Shown here piece after piece: positions 20,725 to 32,984 of a stretch of DNA of 64,000 bases. The position numbers were made by a program, and so were the translations under genes. The notes under the pieces were generated by a model that saw only the letters and a program-made list of their open reading frames with translations, was not told where the DNA came from and ran no database searches. The stretch comes from Pectinophora gossypiella. Its lineage: Eukaryota; Arthropoda; Insecta; Lepidoptera; Gelechiidae. The stretch covers positions 1 through 64,000 of the forward strand of contig NW_026063294.1 of the NCBI RefSeq assembly GCF_024362695.1, in the 5' to 3' direction. Each line of letters starts with the position of its first letter. Position 1 is the first letter of the stretch.

Positions 20725-20868
20725 GCTTTGATCCCGGTTACTGCTTACTGATGTAAGTAAGTAGTCGTTACATGAGCCATGTCAGGGGCCTTTGGCGGCT
20801 CAATAATAACCCTCGCACCGGGATTGACGAGGTTGGTTATCCACCTTACAACCCACACGATAGAAGAA
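20725..20868 (+). mobile_element. 3' fragment of SINE family A
   Basis: Contains ACTGATGTAAGTAAGTAGTC, GTTACATGAGCCATGTCAGG and a GATAGAAGAAGAAG tail, matching the SINE at 13918-14237. The tRNA-like head is missing. Confidence 0.75.
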
Positions 20869-21351
20869 GAAGATGTGAACATACATAAAACACGCCTTTA
20901 TCCCTAATGGGCCAGACAGAGCCATAAGTAATCACACATATCTAATATCACACTTATTGCGCTACTGAGTTGGGCAGAGTCACTTTGCTGTACGAGTTTT
21001 GGCCAAAAATGTAGTCGATTACCTACAATAATAGTTTATAAAGAAATGTACTTTACAATGCATCTCGTCTCCTTGTGTATCATGCTTTATTTTATGATTA
21101 AGTACGTAATATCAGGCTCCCATAACACCGTCATCCAGGTCAAATGTATGGGCATCACGCTAGCGGCGAATGCGTTCATGGCTAGTTACGTACGGGACAG
21201 TTTCATTAGAATACTTTCAGAGTTTTGCAGGCCCTAAACATGCAGGCCCTACTTTGGTGCCATTTACTAAGCCATCCGCGAAACTAAGATTACGCGTGAT
21301 TACACAAACACAGTCTAATTTTAATTGCAAATCGAAATCTGGAACACCTTG
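20869..21351. other. no gene seen
   Basis: Unremarkable AT-rich sequence; short ORFs here (21046-21237, 21170-21376) have no recognisable motif. Confidence 0.5.
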
Positions 21352-22511
21352 TCAATTAAATCTTCTAATCTGTTGAACTGCCTTGCGATTAACAGCGGGG
21401 TTTTTCGTTGTGTATTTCCTGACAGCTTCGCGATGCGCGTTTTCTTTACTTGGTTTCGGTCCGCGTTTCTGTTTTTTGGGTCGGCCACCTTTATTTTTAA
21501 CGCATTGGCTTTCGTCTTGATTACTGATTCTTTCTAATAGGACAACTGGTTTTAAAATTGTCAGTTTTATATCACTTGTAGTGTCATATACATCTACCGG
21601 ATTTGAATCAACTTCCAATTTACTAATATCAAAATTTTGCACAGAGGTTTTAAGCGGGGCCAGGGTTGATTGATAGTTCATCAAAATCGAATCTAAAGTT
21701 TGATTCTCATTCAGTAATGGTGATGATATTAAATCTACTAAAATGGATTGTGACGTTTCGGAACTAACCTGCGTTTCGTTTTTCCATATAAGGTCGTCAT
21801 TTAATACTCTTAATCAGGTCAATGAGTATTCGGATCCGTCGTAAACTTCATTCGCGAGCAAAAGTTTGGCTAGCGCTTCGGTTGAATTACATTTAAATAA
21901 ACGTGCTACGTAAGGACCATCCTCTGGCTTACCCGTTCCTATATTAATGTTGTTGCTGTTAACTGCATGGCTGTTAAAGAAATAATATTCACCATTAAAC
22001 CGCCAAAAACTAAAAGTATAACCCTGACCCGTAAACAATATGCTATCAGTACTGTCGTTGTGATTTGAATTGTTCACATTATAAGCGAATTGCGAATCTA
22101 CAGTATAGTCATTAGTATTAAAAAACACTCTATTGTCCAGTATATTCATTAACGTTAATAAACCTATGTCTTTATTCGCGGGAGTTGTAGGATACGTATT
22201 AGAAATGATCCAGTTGTCCTCCATACTAACTATATGTGCGACGTTATCCCCGACGCGAAGCTCATTGGGTAATTCATCTGGCATAAAATAACTGACACCC
22301 CTCTGAAGTAGATATTTTAACTGCATGTAAAGTGTTTCCCCCATTTTTAAAATTTTATCAATTTCGGCAGTAGTGAAAGATGCGCGATTATGGAACACAG
22401 AATAAATTGAAGCGCATGCTGAGATAACCGTACATTGCGAATTATTACCTTCATACATATCGGAGCCTTGGTGTGTTAGACCTAAGGATTCAGTAAATTT
22501 TAGATATTAAT
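21352..22511 (-). pseudogene. cysteine-protease-like mobile-element protein with one in-frame stop
   Basis: Minus strand, open from about 22511. The motif HQGSDMYEGNNSQCTVISAC, with Cys in an SQC context, and a later GYTFSFWRFNGEYYFFNSHA match the HQG...QC and F(D/N)SH pattern of papain-fold, herpesvirus-tegument-protease-like domains found in large insect mobile-element proteins. Here Asn replaces the usual Asp before Ser-His. A TGA at 21814-21816 interrupts the frame, which then continues in phase to 21352. The downstream part ends with an AT-hook-like KGGRPKKQKRGPKPSK and HREAVRKYTTKNPAVNRKAV, also typical of these proteins. The N-terminus is lost and the C-terminus short. Family call is from memory of motifs. 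Confidence 0.45.
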
Positions 22512-22907
22512 TTATTTAATAGGTAATACACCCTATTATTGACACCCCTACTGACTATTAAGAAAAAAAAAGAACATTTTGATATATTCCTTGCATTTTG
22601 ATATATTCGGATTGATTTTGAAAAATGATTAGACCGTACCAATCATTTAAGGTTCTATAATTAGGCAGTTTACCCTACATAAGTACTTAAATTAAAATAT
22701 CAATTATCAATATTATCATTCTCCAACAATCTATTTTTTAATAAAACAATTATTCACCGATATTATTATAGGGAATGCAATAATTATTATATGAGAACTA
22801 AGTTACCTACCTAATATAAAAAAAACTACGCATATATATAAAATTTCAGTCGGATCAATAAACCTAGGTAGGTGATTTTTTTAATAAGTAGTTAAAATGG
22901 CATTCGT

Positions 22908-23057
22908 TTAAGCACTTTCACACAGTGCCGCCAGCTCGTGCCGCACAAAGCCGCCGCCGATAATCATTTCAGTCGCGACGGTCATGTAGAGCACACATTG
23001 TGGTTGAACATCAAAGGTCGATGAATCAAGTCGACAACATTGCCATCGTAGCTGTGG
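22908..23057 (-). CDS. possible terminal exon of an unknown minus-strand gene
   Basis: After TTTTTTTACTTCAG (minus strand) a 50-codon frame runs to TAA at 22908-22910. It includes STFDVQPQCVLYMTVATEMI and FVRHELAALCESA. GC content is higher than the surroundings. It could be the last exon of the gene whose first coding exon may be at 27396-27522, but no connecting exons were recognised. Product unknown. Confidence 0.3.
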   Translation of the reverse strand, partial: PQLRWQCCRLDSSTFDVQPQCVLYMTVATEMIIGGGFVRHELAALCESA

Positions 23058-24570
23058 CTGAAGTAAAAAAAATACGAGGCGCCGACTTTACAATATAGAA
23101 AATGGCTAAGCAACTTTCTCGAAAAAACACATACTTAAGATTACGCCTATTTTCCGTTGGGATCGGCCACGCAATTCCACTTACTACGATCCTGACACGT
23201 CACTTTCGCTTCTACCACTGAAACAAAAATCTTTTGCTACCATATGTAAAGTGAGGTGTAATAGGAAATGGGTGTTATGGTAATACCGATATGTTTCAGA
23301 AAATTTATAAAGTGGTGTTTACCTGAAGGGCACAGCTAGATGTTATAGACCGGTGAGCATGAGACAAAGAAAACTCCCTTGAATTTGTACAATGTATATT
23401 TTACAATTATAGTTATTAAAGTACAACCATGGGCAGGTAAAAACCCTATGGAGGGAGACAGGTCGCGCTTTGGTCCGTCAGGTTAATTGTCACTCCGTAA
23501 CAACCATGGGATATCACTATGTTTAAAACACTGTCCGTACACCTGTAGGCACCTCACTTACTCGAGGACCTCCGACTATCAGGCCTACCTGAGGCGTTCC
23601 GGAATACCATACAGGTGATGCGTTGAGGCCGGCTCAGGCCAGGGCGTGCTGGACGATGGCGGCGCAGCGGGCCAACTGTTACGCAGCTGGCGGGCTGCAC
23701 GTCCACCGGTCAACCTCGCAGTCCTTCACCGAGCCTTATCCGGAGTGGAGCTCCGCCGAAATGAAGCTTGAAATAACTCTCAAATGCAGAAGAAAACAGT
23801 AGGAATCTTCATTCACAAAATTTGTTGAAATAGTCTGATCCAATCATAAACTTCTTCATAGAACTTAAAAACGTCAGAAAATTAAACAAAACTTTAAAGA
23901 CGTTAAAACAATTAAAACTCAAAAACTTTATAAACGTTAAAAACTTAAAGAAAAAAACCCCATCTGCAACAAGGAATGGCAATGATTAGCATGTGGTTCA
24001 GCTGACAGCGTGGCAAGGCAACTCACGAGTGTAAAACAAAGAAAATAACTTACAGGTTCATCCGGGATAGTTGGGCATCGCTCGGATGAAACCTAAACCC
24101 ACCCACTGGACCTTAGGCGATGGGATTTCAGTGATATTGCTGAAAACAAGGACCTCGAGGTTATCACAAAGTTGGTGCAAAAATATGCACGAAGAATTGC
24201 GAGGACTCACCATCTCGGTTAAGCTATTTCTATTAATCAAGACATCGGCTCTTGATGCCGCCGATACATTGGGGCTTTAATTTGCCCACATTCGGGTTTC
24301 GGCAATGGAGTCTCCGGCGCTCTCGCGACGACCCCACTTTCCAAAACCTGTCTCAGCTCAGCCAGCTGTCAGTCTGACACAAGAACCACGAACAAAGTTG
24401 CCAAACTAGAAAAAATCTACCAAACCATAAATTCGCCGAATCAACGACAACAATCGACCGACTTGTTTGATCCCAAAATTTAAACAATATAATTATAATA
24501 TATCAAAAATAAATGTTGCAGATAATTTTAATATACCAAATTTTGAAGAAAATAAAATAATTAAAAATAT
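23058..24570. other. unassigned region, locally GC-rich
   Basis: 23330-23800 is GC-richer and looks like part of a repeat. On the minus strand 24058-24240 has a donor-like ATG|GTGAGT and an acceptor TTGTTTTCAG followed by ITEIPSPKVQWVGLGFIRAM, which could be two small exons with a roughly 95 bp intron. No family recognised and no long ORF. Confidence 0.3.
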
Positions 24571-24697
24571 TCGGGCCCATCGATAACCCTGCAGCGCCAT
24601 CTGTGATTTCCTGCGGGTAAAATATAAAAACAACGTTATATCGTCAGAAACCACAAGATGTCGCTACAAGGCTCGTTGGTCCGAAATGCTTCGTTAC
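24571..24697 (-). repeat. short interspersed repeat, copy 3
   Basis: TTCGGGCCCATCGATAACCC, CAGCGCCATCTGTGAT, AAGATGTCGCTACAAGG and TCCGAAATGCTTCGTTACA. It matches the block at 6265-6375 with a few insertions, here without BTB sequence next to it. Confidence 0.65.
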
Positions 24698-27395
24698 ACC
24701 ACTCTTATCAAAGTACACTCATTTATGCATGCTCGCCGGTTCCCAGTACTCTTGACCGTGGCTTTTCTTTAAACATCCTGAAATTAATCGAGGTATGTAC
24801 CACCTAGGCCATCCACTTCGGATTTTACCACTTACATCCGTATAATAAATCTTGGCCTTGTCCAACCTATCTAAGCGTCCTTTTGTCAATTCTCTTCACT
24901 ACATTTTCTTTTACAACAATCCCTTAACACACTATTTTATCATTCAAAGTTATTCAAAGTATAATAAATATTCAAAGTAACCTTTTGACAGTTTTAATAA
25001 AATATCAAGCAATTAATTAATTACATCATTGTAACATAAATATTTAATTCAGGTACCTACCTAATAAAATGACTTTAAGACCAATGACATCGAGAGGGTG
25101 ACGTACCGGTATACAAACATTCAACTCAATTGATGTAACGCAACGCAAACCCTCGTTATAAAATATTTAGAAGACATGTCGATTTACTACACTGCACTTT
25201 ACTTAAATAAAGGATTATACAGTCTGTTCTCTGCCTACCCCAATGGAAAATAGGCGAGATATTATGTATGTACGCAATGCAGCACTCTATTGACGGAATA
25301 TTTCGAAAATTAAATATAAAATAACAGGAAAACGTAATATCAGTTTTTGTTCTTCTTTTGATCTTGTTGCATCATAGCGTGGGATTATTTCAGACTAATA
25401 CAGGTGAAGTAGGTATGTATATTTGTCAAAAATTAAAAAAAAAAAAAAACTAGGCAAGTGCGATTTGGACTCGCGCACCGAAGGTTCCGTCCACAGAAAA
25501 GGTTAGTAAAAGAAAACTCTGATGGCGAAATTCAAGTATCTAGATATTCACTTAAGCTATAGGCATCAAATAAAGAATAATACTACGTTAGAATGGTCTG
25601 TCTCGCTCGTACTTATGCGTTAGATGTGTATCTACGTATGATACGTATACATACTTACATACACAGATTTTTCCTTTACTAACATTTTCTGTGGACGGAA
25701 CCTTAGGTACATATACACATAAAATATAGTATAACATAGTATATATACCTACCTATATTATATTTTTACTGTATCAGGGTTGTGGAGGTATCGTATTTTT
25801 TAGACACTCATTGTATTCGGCGTTTTCCATATCTTTAGATAGATGTAAAGTAATAAACAAAATAATTATAAAGTTGTTACTTTATAGCTGTCACAAAAAG
25901 TAATAAAAAAAAATAAAACGGACTTCAAAATCTGTCAAATAAAAAGTAAGAAATAATATTTAGTTGAATACATTAGAATCTAAATTTTGAAATTACTTTT
26001 TATTTGTATAAACTCGAGTGTCCCTAATAATATTAATAGTGTCCGACACACCCTTAACCGTTTTCCAATTTTCTTTAATTTACTTTCAAACCATTAGTAT
26101 CCATACTTACTTAAGCTCTAAGCTTCTATTAGTATAGTCGAAACACAAAGTTCCTAATTTTTAACTGTTTTTCAACCATAAGTTGGAAATTTCTAAACCA
26201 ATTTTGATGAAACTTGCATTCTTTTCTATGTTGGACGATACTTAATAAAAAAGCATTGCAATACGATTTGTAGTTTTTACGAAATGCATGGACAAACATA
26301 CAGGCATGTATATGGAAAATTTAACACACATTACGATATACATATTATGGATCAAATTAATAACCTTTTTTTTGAAGTCGGTTGAATTAGATTAGTTTCC
26401 TTCAGTCCCCACCACATGGTCATCAAGATATATAACCATATCCCTAACCATATTCAAAATATAGACAAACCTACATACACCCTTTAACAGTAATTTAAAT
26501 AAGTTTATTGTAGACAAATGTTATTATAGCATTCAAACTTTTTTTTTAGATAAACTAAATACTTCAAAGCTTCGATATCTATATACTTACTTAATAACTT
26601 GTTTGATATAATTTTGTTATTATAAATAGCTGTATTATATAATTAAGTAGGTAACTTTATAATAATTTTGTTACCTAGTTACTACTTATTTCTATAATTC
26701 TTAGTTAGATAGTTAATATCTTATAATATTATTATAAGATTGGTTATAGTTGTATTTAACCATCTGTAGTAACTTGTCATTTTTGATAAAATACGCTACT
26801 TCTTCTACACATAAAACAGACATAATTATTTAGTTGGCTTTTTCACGATTTTAGAGAAAGGTTTAACTTTTCACACAGAATATTAAGAGAGTGACTGGTA
26901 TTAGTATAGCATAGAATAAGTAATAATACTACGGTCATAGGTTAACTTTTGTGTGTATTATAGGTAATTTGTTACAGATCTACTTATTACAGATCATCTC
27001 ATAATGAGTGATGTTACTGTTGTGCTACAACATGGGTTGCTGTCAAACCAGAATCACACTCGGATTGTTATAATTCAAAAAGGATACAATCTTATTATTA
27101 TTATCTATAGTGTTATGATCTCATCTAAATTTATCATAGGTTAATTAACTTATTTCATATACCTACCAACATACTTATATAATCTAAAAAAATATTAATA
27201 GTAATTAACTATCGCCTATTCTAGTCACACAGCATAAGTAGGGGCAATGCAATTGATTTAAGTAGGTAGGTACCTATTGCCTGTTATTAAGTAAAGTTTT
27301 TTCCATGACTGATGTAAAGCAGCTATTTTATCATCATAAAATCAATCGATCGTTTGGTAAACTGGAATTAAGCTCGTTAAAATCTAAATACTTAC
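24698..27395. other. AT-rich gene-poor stretch with MITE-like repeats
   Basis: No gene seen. 25482-25709 has about 30 bp inverted ends (AAGGTTCCGTCCACAGAAAA and its near complement TTTTCTGTGGACGGAACCTT), a MITE of roughly 230 bp. 25905-26390 is bounded by AAAACGGACTTCAAAA and TTTTTTTTGAAGTCGGTTG, a common insect repeat with a GAAACTTGCATTCTTTTCTA-type interior. The rest is simple AT-rich DNA with TAGGTA-type runs. Confidence 0.5.
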
Positions 27396-27522
27396 CGGCA
27401 CCGATGCAGGTTGCAGCAGGCTCGTCGTCGACGCGACGGCGACGCATTGTAGAGCACGATGGAATTTCGACGCTTGAACGCTTCATCTATAAACAAACCA
27501 CTTCTGTACTATTTGTGTTTAT
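27396..27522 (-). CDS. possible first coding exon of an unknown minus-strand gene
   Basis: On the minus strand, acceptor TTTATTGTCTATTAG, a 36 bp untranslated part, then ATG at 27484-27486 (MKRSSVEIPSCSTMRRRRVD) and donor GTAAGTATTTAG at 27395. The coding part is markedly GC-rich against its surroundings, which supports a real exon. A possible upstream non-coding exon ends with AAAG|GTAAGTCG near 27747. Basic N-terminus; product unknown. Confidence 0.4.
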
Positions 27523-28039
27523 CTAATAGACAATAAAATAAGAATTATAGCTTTAAGTAGGTAGGTACTTGCCTTTTAATGTTTCACTTTCATTATGTGA
27601 AAAAGAGAAAATCAGTACCGATAGTTAAAGATCTTACAATTATAATAATTATGTTTATATGGCTAACTATTTTACGATTTTAAAGATTATATACCTAAAA
27701 ATATTTATAAATAATTGTTAAATTATCAATAACAAAATCGACTTACCTTTGGAAATCTTGAAATACAAGTGAAAAAACGCTTGTCACTTTTTCGCGCCAA
27801 CGGTTTGGGTACTGAGTTTACTTTTTTTTTCCATGAGACAAAGAAATTCTGGCAAAGCAGATTCAAACAGCCAATATCGAAAAATATTGAGGTACTTTTT
27901 TCTTCATTCGGTCGCATAGATGTCGATGGAATTAATAAATAAGCAATATAAAATCTAATTGCTTTTTGTTACTTCAGTACAATTTAACTTTTTTAAATAA
28001 GCAATGAAGATTGAGTAGTTTCATTAATTTTTCCATTGT

Positions 28040-28810
28040 TTTTTGGCGGGAAAGTTGTTTTCTTCATTGAATAATCTATTTATATTTAATACGAAATGAA
28101 GAAGTAATCGAAAAACATTCACTTAAGTGTTATCGTATCGGAAAAATATATAAATATAAAGTATAAATAAACATTCAGTAAACAAAGTGGTACTATCTAT
28201 TTTCACTTCGTCCCAAAAAGCCGCTTCATAACTCGAAAATTTATGCGGACTTTTGAGTTAATTCATATCACAAACCTAAAGGTCTATGTAACCAGGCCAA
28301 AAATTTCCAAAAAGAAAAAAAGATGAGGCTATAATTATGACATAATAATACATTTGCGTAACCTGTGGATTCCATTGCCAACCGATTTGAAAATATGAAA
28401 ATACGTTTATTGATTTTAACGAATTTAACGTACCTAGTATAGTATTTGGCTGTATGGGTTATGGTTCCTTTGCCTATCCTATGTACAAAATAACCAAAAA
28501 AAACTAAACATAATGGTCTTATGGTCTCGTTCTGTGGTCTCGTTGCCGAGAAGTTCTCTTGATAATTTCCTGCTTTTTGGCGGGAAACGGGAACGGGACA
28601 GTTGCTTTCTTCATTGAATAATCTAAATAATTAATACGAAGTGGTGTTTTGTGGTTAATGATCGCATTAAGTTAGTCGGAAGACATTCGCGAGTGTTATT
28701 ATATCGGAGTATTCAATGAACAAAGTGTATCTGCCTATTTTCGCTTCGTGCCAAGAAGCCGCTCCATAACTCGAAAGTTTATGCGGACTTTTGAGTTAAT
28801 TCGTTTGGGG
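28040..28810 (+). repeat. direct duplication of about 220 bp, spaced about 520 bp
   Basis: 28040-28260 and 28560-28800 share TTTTTGGCGGGAAA, TTCTTCATTGAATAATCTA, AATACGAA, then CGCTTCGT/CACTTCGT, GCCGCTCCATAACTCGAAAG (one copy GCTTCATAACTCGAAAA) and TTTATGCGGACTTTTGAGTT. The copies are diverged, so the duplication is old. Function unknown; it could be a promoter-proximal repeat of the candidate minus-strand gene or part of a transposon. Confidence 0.65.
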
Positions 28811-29149
28811 TTCGGAGTGGGAGTCTACTCCGAGGGTGGGGGCTTAGGTTTCATCATCATCACCTTTTATCATTTCATTAATCATCAAGAAAAAAAATAC
28901 GTAAGACATGGCTGTATGGGCATAGTTCCCTTTGCCTTACCCTTCGGGGAAAACCAAAACAAAAAAAAAAGATAATTTCCTGTGCTACTTTGTTAGAATT
29001 TGTAGCTTACAAGTTCATCGTGCGAGAGCGTCGATATTCTACTGTAAAAACTTCCAGAGCCATTGTGTGTTTTGGATAGAGCCGATATGATAAAAAGTTT
29101 GTGGATAATGTTCGTTGATAAATTGCAATGTAAGTAACATACAATCAAA

Positions 29150-29213
29150 TGACATTGTTATTATATATGACACTGTTATTATATATGACACTGTTATTAT
29201 ATAGTTATTTATT
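29150..29213 (+). repeat. 21 bp triplet repeat
   Basis: GACACTGTTATTATATATGA-type unit repeated three times, the first with TTGT in place of CTGT. Confidence 0.8.
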
Positions 29214-29265
29214 TATAGGTGTGAATGCTGATCGACTTTGTCATACTAACTTATACTCATACTAA

Positions 29266-30951
29266 CCACTTGACAGTCCAGGCGCACTAGCAAATCTAGC
29301 CTCAACAGTCCAGGCATTTCGAACTTGCGCGGCGTTCGATGGGCGATATCGTGGCGTGTTATAAATAGGCTTGTAACTCAAAAACTACTGTGGCTATAAT
29401 AAAGAAAATTCAGAAACAGCAAGCCAGATGTGCAATGATTCTAATTAGATAAAAATAAAAAAGATCACATTATAAAATCTATCTCAAATCCAATTAGAAT
29501 TGACAGAATCCGCTCATTTTTTCAGTTATCCCAGCCATGCCTGTTAATAGCATGTAAAGTATCATGTTCTAGGGACTGTAATAATTTTTATTTGAAAGCG
29601 CATTTCTTACACTTTTTACTAGTATTCAAATTATATTTTAATGTTACTTAGTTTAAACACAAGAAATATAAATATAACACCTGGTGACGACTTATTTGTA
29701 ACACCGTATTCTTACCAAGATGGCCGCCCTCGCTAAGTTTCTGTTCGCACTGAGCGTTTCTGCCTTTTTAAGTCGATGGTAACTATGGTTACCAATAACG
29801 GGTAAGATTAACATAGACATTTTGTGTGTGTGATTTCAGGAATTAAAGAAAACCAGTAGAAAAATTAAGGTTTATTAATATGAACTAAAACCAATTTATA
29901 ATTGAATGCTTGTTTTATTTACATTTTTTACCAAGCACTTAACATTCGGACCTTAAAAATATATATTTTTTATTAGAATTTAAAATTACAGTCTTGCAAT
30001 ACAATATACTTGATTGCACAAAATGACGTACCAAACAAATAAATCGAGACACTAGAGACAAAAGGCGGCCTTATTGCTAAATCTAATTGCGCCTGCCGCT
30101 TTCTGTCCGTAAGCTCCTGTCGGACATCTACTGGCAGTTTAGTAATTCGTTTTTTTTGTAATTACTCTCTGTGTCCTCTCTATAGCTGAACTATAGCATC
30201 TCTGAAAAAAAAGTCATTGTTTAGAACTGAAGTTAAAATAACGCTAGCGCTCCGTTTGTACGAACCCTTAAACCCAGATAAGTCGATGGTAGGTTTAGTT
30301 ACCATGATGAAAGTTGACCAAATTTGGTGTACCCTGTAATCAATATCCTGGGCATCTGCTGAAATAATTGTTTATTTCGGTAAATAATGTGTTTCCACGA
30401 GTAACTAATAAGTAACGTGGTATATTTAAAACATTATAAAATATAATGCGTCGTGTAATATTCCGTAATTTGCCTCCATTTTAGTGTCAAGAGACGTTTT
30501 TTTTGATACGATATTTTTCTCTTAATGTTTTTGGAACAAAATCATGGCTTAAATGTTCAGGTTTTTGTAGAAAACGGTAGAGGATATATTCAAGATGTAT
30601 GCTAATCAATAAAAATAATATATTTTATATACTTACGGCATATTTCTTGTCTAAAACACTCAATCGCAAACACAGTAGTTGACAGTAGACTCGACCAACA
30701 CTCGTCTGACTTCGACAGTTGTTTTTTTAATGTTACCAACTCATAGGGAAGAGATGCAAATACCACCTAGTAAGGATTTTTATAGTACACAATACTAGTA
30801 TAATTTTATAATCTATACTAGCTTGTAAAACTAGTTAATCCATAAAATTGGTCACCCTAACGGAACCCCGACTATTGGTAAGTATAGCTACCATCGACTC
30901 CTGAGGTGAATTTGGAATCGGTAGCTATAATTACCAACGACTGTAGAGTGG
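29266..30951 (-). mobile_element. internally deleted piggyBac derivative, inverted relative to the full copy
   Basis: Starts CCACTTGACAGTCC (29266) and ends GACTGTAGAGTGG (30951), flanked by CTAA at 29262-29265 and 30952-30955. Bases 29266-29830 match the reverse complement of 38205-38761, and 30250-30951 match the reverse complement of 33460-34165. That match includes the exon 1 start ATGCC|GTAAGT, here on the minus strand near 30650. The middle keeps a decayed piece of exon 4 (30090-30240, minus; AACTGCCAGTAGATGTCC). Exons 2, 3 and 5-9 are gone. It is 1686 bp against 5302 bp for the full element and cannot encode transposase. Confidence 0.85.
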
Positions 30952-32007
30952 CTAAGAGATGTAAGCAACAATAACAAGTTTCCTGAAGAATGTTCCAATC
31001 GGACAGTTACAAACAATTATGTCTGTATAAGTTGTGGAATATCTTTGGGAAAGCAGTCACGAAGATAAAATCACAGGCCATGGGCTTATGGAAAGAAGTG
31101 AAGAGTGGTATTATATAGAAAAACAATCTCCGAGATAGGTATTAAAGTATTAAGTATTTTAATTTATGTTGTACATGAAAAAAAATGTGTTTCAATCATA
31201 ATTGTTATAAGGCAATCCTTAATTATGATTAAAACATTGTTCTAATTTTAATTTATTGTTGCCAATGTTTCAGTTCCATTTCTACACATTAAATAATATT
31301 GATACAATCGGGCATATTGTGCAATATACTATTAAAAACATTCGTGTTTGCTTTCAGATGCCTGATGGATGCCCATGTATGCGTTGTTTGCAGGATGAGC
31401 TCACCTCAAAAGCATTAATATCTAGTGAACATAAAAGCTGTGTTAGGTGTGTTGTTGCAATGTATATATTTATTAACCCCCAATGCAAAAACAACGGGGT
31501 GTTATAAGTTTGAAGTGTGTGTATGTGTCTATCTGTGGCAACGTAGCTCCCAAACGGATGATCCAATTTTAATATGTTTTTTTTTTGTTTGTAAGTTATA
31601 TTAGTCGAGAGTGTTCTTAGCTATGTTTGGTAGAAATCGGTTCAGGTCTTCGAGGTCATCAGAGATGTTTGTTATGTGATAGGAATGTTACACGTTCAGT
31701 TTGCTTGCAAGCATAGGTATGTGGGATAAGTTATTTTTTGCTTTTTATAGGGTTTTTAATTTTTTTCACTTTTTTTCATAATAATTGAGTACTTTTGTTT
31801 TGTCGGGGTTTTTTTTTTTGTTCATAGATGTTGGTAAACTATGAGTTTATATCACTTTATAATTATAATTTATATTATTAAATCATTAAATAGATAAAAA
31901 ACCTTTGTATATTTTAATGTTATTGTTAAGTTTATTCTCTACCTACTTACTAATATGTTACCATATTAAGTCTGTTCAAAAATCATAAATAGGTACTTGT
32001 TCTTCTT
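30952..32007 (+). other. spacer with weak exon-like fragments
   Basis: 30953-31050 contains an open run with CISCGISLGKQSRR, and 31361-31449 follows TTGCTTTCAG and reads MPDGCPCMRCLQDELTSKAL before AG|GTGTGT. Both are Cys-containing and could be old exons of one gene, but nothing links them. The rest, to 32007, is AT-rich with no gene seen. Confidence 0.2.
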
Positions 32008-32195
32008 CTATCATGTAGGTTGTGAAGTGGATGACCAACCTCATCAACCAGGGTTATTGCTGAGCCGCCAATGTCGTTGGATCAGCCAGCAATGTCCTAA
32101 CTGAATCAGGGATCACAAAGAAATTTTTGTGTTTTGTCCCCACCGGGACTTGAACCTGGGACCTCCGGAATGTTAGCCACTGGACCACATAGGCC
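32008..32195 (-). mobile_element. SINE family A, minus orientation, internally shortened
   Basis: On the minus strand the head is GGCCTATGTGGTCCAGTGGC with B box GGTTCAAGTCC, and the tail is CTGGTTGATGAGGTTGGTCA then ATGATAGAAGAAGAA. Much of the middle seen in the 13918 copy is absent. Confidence 0.75.
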
Positions 32196-32556
32196 GAGAG
32201 TATATGGTTAAGTTGCTGTTTTATTTGAACTATTTATTTAAATGTAGGAATATTTTGTATGAGTATGAATAATATAATAAAACAAATTATTTCTAAAAAT
32301 ATATCTTTCATTATGTTTTTAATAAAATTGTTTCTTTTTAAAATTATTTTGATAAATAAAAATAGTAATCACGTCGTTTAGCACCACTTCAACTGATAGG
32401 ATCTCACAATCAATGTTTTTTGTGGTATCAAAATTGTTAGTTACATTTAATTTTTGACCTCTTGGGACCAGATTTTCACATCAAACATCCTTTGGTGGTC
32501 TTTATTGGTCTAAATGCAAGAAAATATAATTACAAAATCTATAGGTACCAATGAGG

Positions 32557-32752
32557 GACTTTCCAGGCTACGTCCCCAAAAAAAATAGATGGCGCTGTAC
32601 AGATGTGCGATCGTATAAATATGCCTATATACCCTTGCCATTACATTTAAATAATATTTATTTACCCGAGCAATGAGAAAATAGGTATTTATCATGTTAA
32701 ATCTGGACAGCGCCATCTGTATTTTTTTTTTGAGAACCTAGCCTGGAAAGTC
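32557..32752. mobile_element. 196 bp MITE with about 45 bp inverted ends
   Basis: GACTTTCCAGGCTACGTCCC and ATAGATGGCGCTGTACAGAT at the left are mirrored by ATCTGGACAGCGCCATCTGT and ACCTAGCCTGGAAAGTC at the right. No clear target duplication. Confidence 0.7.
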
Positions 32753-32984
32753 ATCTATTAGCTTTTTTATAAAATATTTCTATTACCTACCTAGTTACTA
32801 AATATGCAAGAGTAACGTGTGTTATTGGTGCTGATTCCAGTACACACTATCTAAGTTTATATGAAGTTATACCTGTCATTTTATTATCAGCTGACGGGTA
32901 AACGACAGGCTTAAAATTTATGGAATAGGTTCACAAGAATTTTAGGCAGAAATTAAAAAACCCCAGCAAAAGTTGACAGCACAC

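Noticed and set aside
21814..21816. TGA as a selenocysteine codon.
   Set aside because: No hairpin resembling a SECIS element was seen downstream, and mobile-element decay is a simpler explanation.
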